From: a virus
Strand: one strand, 5' to 3'
DNA length: 58,928 nt
Virus record (IMG/VR): IMGVR_UViG_3300036945_000677
Coordinates: 1 to 58,928 of that record
Shown here: in pieces, positions 56,120 to 58,928 of the stretch
Numbering within the stretch: the stretch's first letter is position 1
Layout of the letters: each line of letters opens with the position of its first letter
Program-made: the position numbers and the translations under genes
The notes under the pieces: generated by a model
What the model saw: the letters and a program-made list of their open reading frames with translations, nothing else
What the model was told of the DNA's origin: nothing
Databases searched by the model: none

Positions 56120-57979
56120 GTGGAAACAGAAAAAAGTAAAGTACAAAAATTTAAAGACTGGTTTGGTCGTAAATCAAGCGACTCATTCACCTTCCGGAAT
56201 GATGAAAACAAAATGGTCAATTGGGAAAGTGGATATGAAAACTATTCAGATTTCTTATTAGGAAGTGCAAATACACCTGCTGAATCAGCAAACTTGCTAT
56301 ACAGCATGTTCAAGATGATGGGTGTTAATAAAAAAACAAAGCTTAGTAACAAACTAGATCCAGGAACTGGAACCATCATGCTTCCAACTGATTTGTTAGA
56401 TGACAAAAAACATGGTGAACTACCTAAAGGTGTTCGTTCAGATGCATTTTTAGGAGGTGCTATCCGTAATGCTGCTATCAGCGCATTCGAGTCAGAACGT
56501 AATGCTAACGCTATTCAAAGTGTAAGATATGAAGTTGCGCGTGAGGACTCAAAAAGTTCTGATCCCACTACTAAGATAACAGGATTGTTTCAAACTGTTC
56601 TTCATGACGAGCGTACTGACCGCAAAGTTGCTGAGAAGTTTCCAGGTTATTCCCGTTTTATCTCCAAATACAAGGAGTACAAGTTTAATAACTCTTACGA
56701 AAAACAGGAGTTCGAAAACGATTACCAGGAGTTTATGGATCTTGTATTACGCATGATTCAGTTCCCAGGTTCTGTCGAAGACGAATTGGTTGACAAGTAC
56801 GCTTCTCATATCAATGACGTAAGGGATATTATGGACACCTATGGTGGTATTCCTGATACTTTCAAAGACACTGAATTGTTGGGTTCCCGACTTGCACAGT
56901 ATGTTTTGAACATGGTTCCTCCAAGTCCACCACCACCACCTGATGGCGGCGGAGGTGAAGGTGAAGGTGAAGGTGACGGTTCTGGTACTCCTCCTCCAGG
57001 TGGTGCTCCTCCGATGACAGCTGAAGAAAAAGCAGAAAGTCTTGTCAAAGCTGCAAAAGAGTATGCAGAATCCATGCTTACCGAAAAAGACGGTTCCAGT
57101 AAAGATGAAATGATGGATGCTGTTGACCAGGTGATTGAAGATGCAGGTGCTGGTCAGGAAGAAGGTGCTTCTGACAAGAAAACATACTTTAAAGTAGTTG
57201 AAGACGACAAGCATGCATACATGACCGCTCGTGACAGTGTAGACCGTGCTAAAGCAAACACCGTGGCAAACTTACTCAAACGTAAAGCTAGAGATTTCAA
57301 GTTCTCTATTAAGGGTATGCGCTCCGGGAGGTTAGACACCAATAAATTAGTAGAAGCTCGCCAACATGTTCCTACTGTGTATGAACGTATGGGTGAAGTA
57401 AAAACTGATAAACTTGCTGTTTGCATCTTAATTGACGAATCCGGTTCAATGAGTGGTAGTAAAATTGACAAAGCAAGACAAGCTGCAATCTTCTTAAACG
57501 AAGCTTTTGGTAGTCAACCTGACGTTGAACTTTACATCTACGGTCACACTGCTGATCACAATCACTCTGAATCTACTGAAATCATGGTTTATCGTGAACC
57601 TGGTGTGCGTAATAAGTACAACCTGGGTAATGTAAGAGCAAGATCTAACAATCGTGACGGTCATGCAATCTTTCAAGTCGGTAAACGTGTTCGAAAGTTC
57701 AGCAAAAATCCTGTTGTTATGATTGTGATTTCTGACGGTCAACCTGCTGCAAGCGACTACGGTGGAACGCAAGGTATGGAACACACCCGTAAAATGGTTC
57801 TTAAAACTGAAGGACTTGGTATGCAAGTAATTCAGGTAGCAATTGACTCTGTATCATCAGAGAAGATGTTTAAGAACTATATTAAAATGACAAAAATGTC
57901 AACGTTCCCTAACGATTTGGTAAACTTCCTTCGGGTAAGAGTTAACAAGAACATTAAGGAACATGTAACAGTGTCTTAA
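56120..57979 (+). CDS. CobT-like VWA-domain protein
   Basis: A 619-residue partner of the ATPase. It starts at a GTG (56120), no ATG being available nearby. The N-terminal half is helical; residues about 275-305 are a Pro/Gly/Glu-rich linker (PPSPPPPPDGGGGEGEGEG). The C-terminal VWA domain has the MIDAS D439-E-S441-G-S443 (LIDESGSMSG), then a Thr/Asp region and VVMIVISDGQPAA. In CobS/CobT and RavA/ViaA pairs the VWA protein binds metal and targets for the ATPase. In phages the target is unknown. Confidence 0.85.
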   Translation: METEKSKVQKFKDWFGRKSSDSFTFRNDENKMVNWESGYENYSDFLLGSANTPAESANLLYSMFKMMGVNKKTKLSNKLDPGTGTIMLPTDLLDDKKHGELPKGVRSDAFLGGAIRNAAISAFESERNANAIQSVRYEVAREDSKSSDPTTKITGLFQTVLHDERTDRKVAEKFPGYSRFISKYKEYKFNNSYEKQEFENDYQEFMDLVLRMIQFPGSVEDELVDKYASHINDVRDIMDTYGGIPDTFKDTELLGSRLAQYVLNMVPPSPPPPPDGGGGEGEGEGDGSGTPPPGGAPPMTAEEKAESLVKAAKEYAESMLTEKDGSSKDEMMDAVDQVIEDAGAGQEEGASDKKTYFKVVEDDKHAYMTARDSVDRAKANTVANLLKRKARDFKFSIKGMRSGRLDTNKLVEARQHVPTVYERMGEVKTDKLAVCILIDESGSMSGSKIDKARQAAIFLNEAFGSQPDVELYIYGHTADHNHSESTEIMVYREPGVRNKYNLGNVRARSNNRDGHAIFQVGKRVRKFSKNPVVMIVISDGQPAASDYGGTQGMEHTRKMVLKTEGLGMQVIQVAIDSVSSEKMFKNYIKMTKMSTFPNDLVNFLRVRVNKNIKEHVTVS

Positions 57980-57987
57980 AACCGGTA

Positions 57988-58012
57988 CCCCAGCGGATAA
58001 TCTGGGGTTTTT
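57988..58012 (+). terminator. Intrinsic terminator after the VWA gene
   Basis: CCCCAG pairs with CTGGGG around an 8-nt loop and is followed by TTTTT. It begins 8 nt past the stop codon. Confidence 0.9.
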
Positions 58013-58018
58013 AAAATT

Positions 58019-58522
58019 ATGGTAAAACGTATAACAACAATAGATCAAAATCTTCAGATAAGTACCAGGTGGGACCTGCGTAAACTATTTGTCATTTCAG
58101 TACTACTAAACGTGGTATTGATTGCTGTAGTTTCTTTCAGAGAAATCAAAGTACTACATCATCACACTAATCAGCAAGTTATTGTTGAACGCCTCGTTGA
58201 TGATATCCCATTAACTGATTCTGCTATTTTAGGTGAACTGGTAAAATTGCATTGTGTTCTTCCTGCTGTTGCTTTAGCACAAATGAAACTGGAAACAGGT
58301 CATTTTAAAAGTAACATCTGTAAAGAAAACAAAAACATTGCAGGCATTAAAACAAGTCGCTCAGAGTATGTACTAGGTATGAAGAACGATCATTGCGTTT
58401 ATTCAAGCTATCGTGACTGCCTTAGAGATTACATCCGTATTCAAAACAGATACCTCAAAAACATTGACGGTAAATATGCTGAATCTGGAGACTACATTAA
58501 ACTTTTAAAACAAATAAAGTGA
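58019..58522 (+). CDS. Membrane-anchored glucosaminidase (GH73-like)
   Basis: A 167-residue protein. One membrane span at about residues 22-40 (KLFVISVLLNVVLIAVVSF) anchors a catalytic domain: LPAVALAQMKLETGHFKSNI with the catalytic Glu (E92), IAGIKTSRSE and VYSSYRDCLRDYIRIQNRYL, the pattern of bacterial N-acetylglucosaminidases. It would cut the host peptidoglycan, either for lysis or for cell-wall opening at entry. The signal-anchor form suggests regulated release at lysis. Stop overlaps the next possible start (GTGA). Confidence 0.85.
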   Translation: MVKRITTIDQNLQISTRWDLRKLFVISVLLNVVLIAVVSFREIKVLHHHTNQQVIVERLVDDIPLTDSAILGELVKLHCVLPAVALAQMKLETGHFKSNICKENKNIAGIKTSRSEYVLGMKNDHCVYSSYRDCLRDYIRIQNRYLKNIDGKYAESGDYIKLLKQIK

Positions 58523-58928
58523 CCAGCGACAAAACAAAAATGCTTGTTGACTTCAAAGAGTCATTACTCAAGTCAATTACTCGGTTAATCACTGAAGATG
58601 GCAGTTTATCACCTATGGGTGCATTATTACTTCATGACAAAAACTCCGATGAAAAAGAAATAACGTTTATTCCTATTCCAGGAGATATAGTAAACAGTAA
58701 CGAACACAAGGAACATCTTGCAAAAGTCCTTTTCCCGGATATATTCAAAACCGTGGAAACAGAATACAATAAAGAGATCCTTATGTTCTCGTTCAGTTCT
58801 GAAATCTGGATCCGTGAAGGTCAGGGTGAACCTATGATACCTGTCAACTACCAGGATTTACCTAAAAAAGAGGGAATCATGTTGCAGATTGAAACTGAAG
58901 AGGGGTCAGAAATGATCATCAAACAGGT
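58519..58928 (+). CDS. Hypothetical protein, C-terminus outside window
   Basis: The frame is open to the window edge, at least 136 residues. A GTG at 58519 overlaps the previous stop; an in-frame ATG lies at 58540 (MLVDFKESLLKSITRLITED) and either could be used. The visible part is mixed and acidic (GALLLHDKNSDEKEITFIPI; MFSFSSEIWIREGQGEPMIP). No motif is recognised. Confidence 0.55.
   Translation, partial: MTSDKTKMLVDFKESLLKSITRLITEDGSLSPMGALLLHDKNSDEKEITFIPIPGDIVNSNEHKEHLAKVLFPDIFKTVETEYNKEILMFSFSSEIWIREGQGEPMIPVNYQDLPKKEGIMLQIETEEGSEMIIKQ

Overview
This window is part of the genome of a large tailed phage, almost certainly infecting a member of the Bacteroidota. The evidence is a late block with the gene order IHF-like protein, PD-(D/E)XK nuclease, small conserved genes, large terminase, portal, scaffold-like protein, major capsid protein, ring/adaptor proteins, very large tail ('muzzle'-like) protein and big internal proteins. 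I recognise this order and several of its protein families from crAss-like phages; that is recall, not a database search. Promoter-like boxes of the Bacteroidota type (TAnnTTTG) and the scarcity of Shine-Dalgarno sites agree. The DNA looks to be about 40% GC and is tightly packed.

Layout. Positions 1-39702 are all on the minus strand. Reading in the direction of transcription: a coiled-coil protein, a winged-helix protein, an IHF-like protein, a Cys-rich protein, a phage-encoded tmRNA, a GroES-like co-chaperonin, two standard tRNAs (Met-CAT, Gln-TTG), the nuclease, terminase, portal, scaffold, major capsid protein, head and ring proteins, four fibronectin-III/fibre-type proteins, a metallophosphoesterase, more ring proteins, an 1837-residue tail protein and four large virion proteins, the last cut by the window edge. 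Intrinsic terminators follow the portal, the major capsid protein (hairpin only), the 446-residue structural protein and the fibre genes. A divergent promoter region at 39703-39783 separates this block from the plus-strand half.

Positions 39784-58928 are on the plus strand. First comes a metabolic cassette (Zn-ribbon protein, phosphoribosyltransferase-like protein, HExxH metallopeptidase, hotdog thioesterase, dCMP deaminase). Next, at 41.95-44.7 kb, lies a zone poor in genes but rich in hairpins, where a conserved hairpin-plus-promoter module occurs three times. Then follow many small hypothetical, membrane and secreted proteins, interspersed with unusual tRNA-like elements. After these come a regulator region with three copies of a 16-bp inverted repeat and a MoxR/CobS-type AAA+ ATPase gene interrupted at its Walker B motif by a group I intron carrying a GIY-YIG endonuclease. 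The window ends with its CobT-like VWA partner, a membrane-anchored glucosaminidase and a partial gene.

Most interesting. Five loci (26837-26885 minus; 45256-45423, 46522-46591, 48705-48863 and 48867-48951 plus) show a tRNA-type T arm, and all but one show a perfect or near-perfect 7-bp acceptor stem. Their central regions are not those of normal tRNAs: one is reduced to a single 4-bp hairpin, one has an anticodon helix of about 9 bp, and others carry 40-90 nt of extra sequence. Three of them have a second hairpin that would compete for one acceptor strand, and two end exactly 16 nt before a start codon. These could be defence-resistant tRNAs, processing signals in mRNA, or regulatory switches. 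The two textbook tRNAs and the tmRNA in the same genome show that the phage also keeps normal versions. Function is inference throughout, and folding, homology searches and RNA sequencing would decide it.
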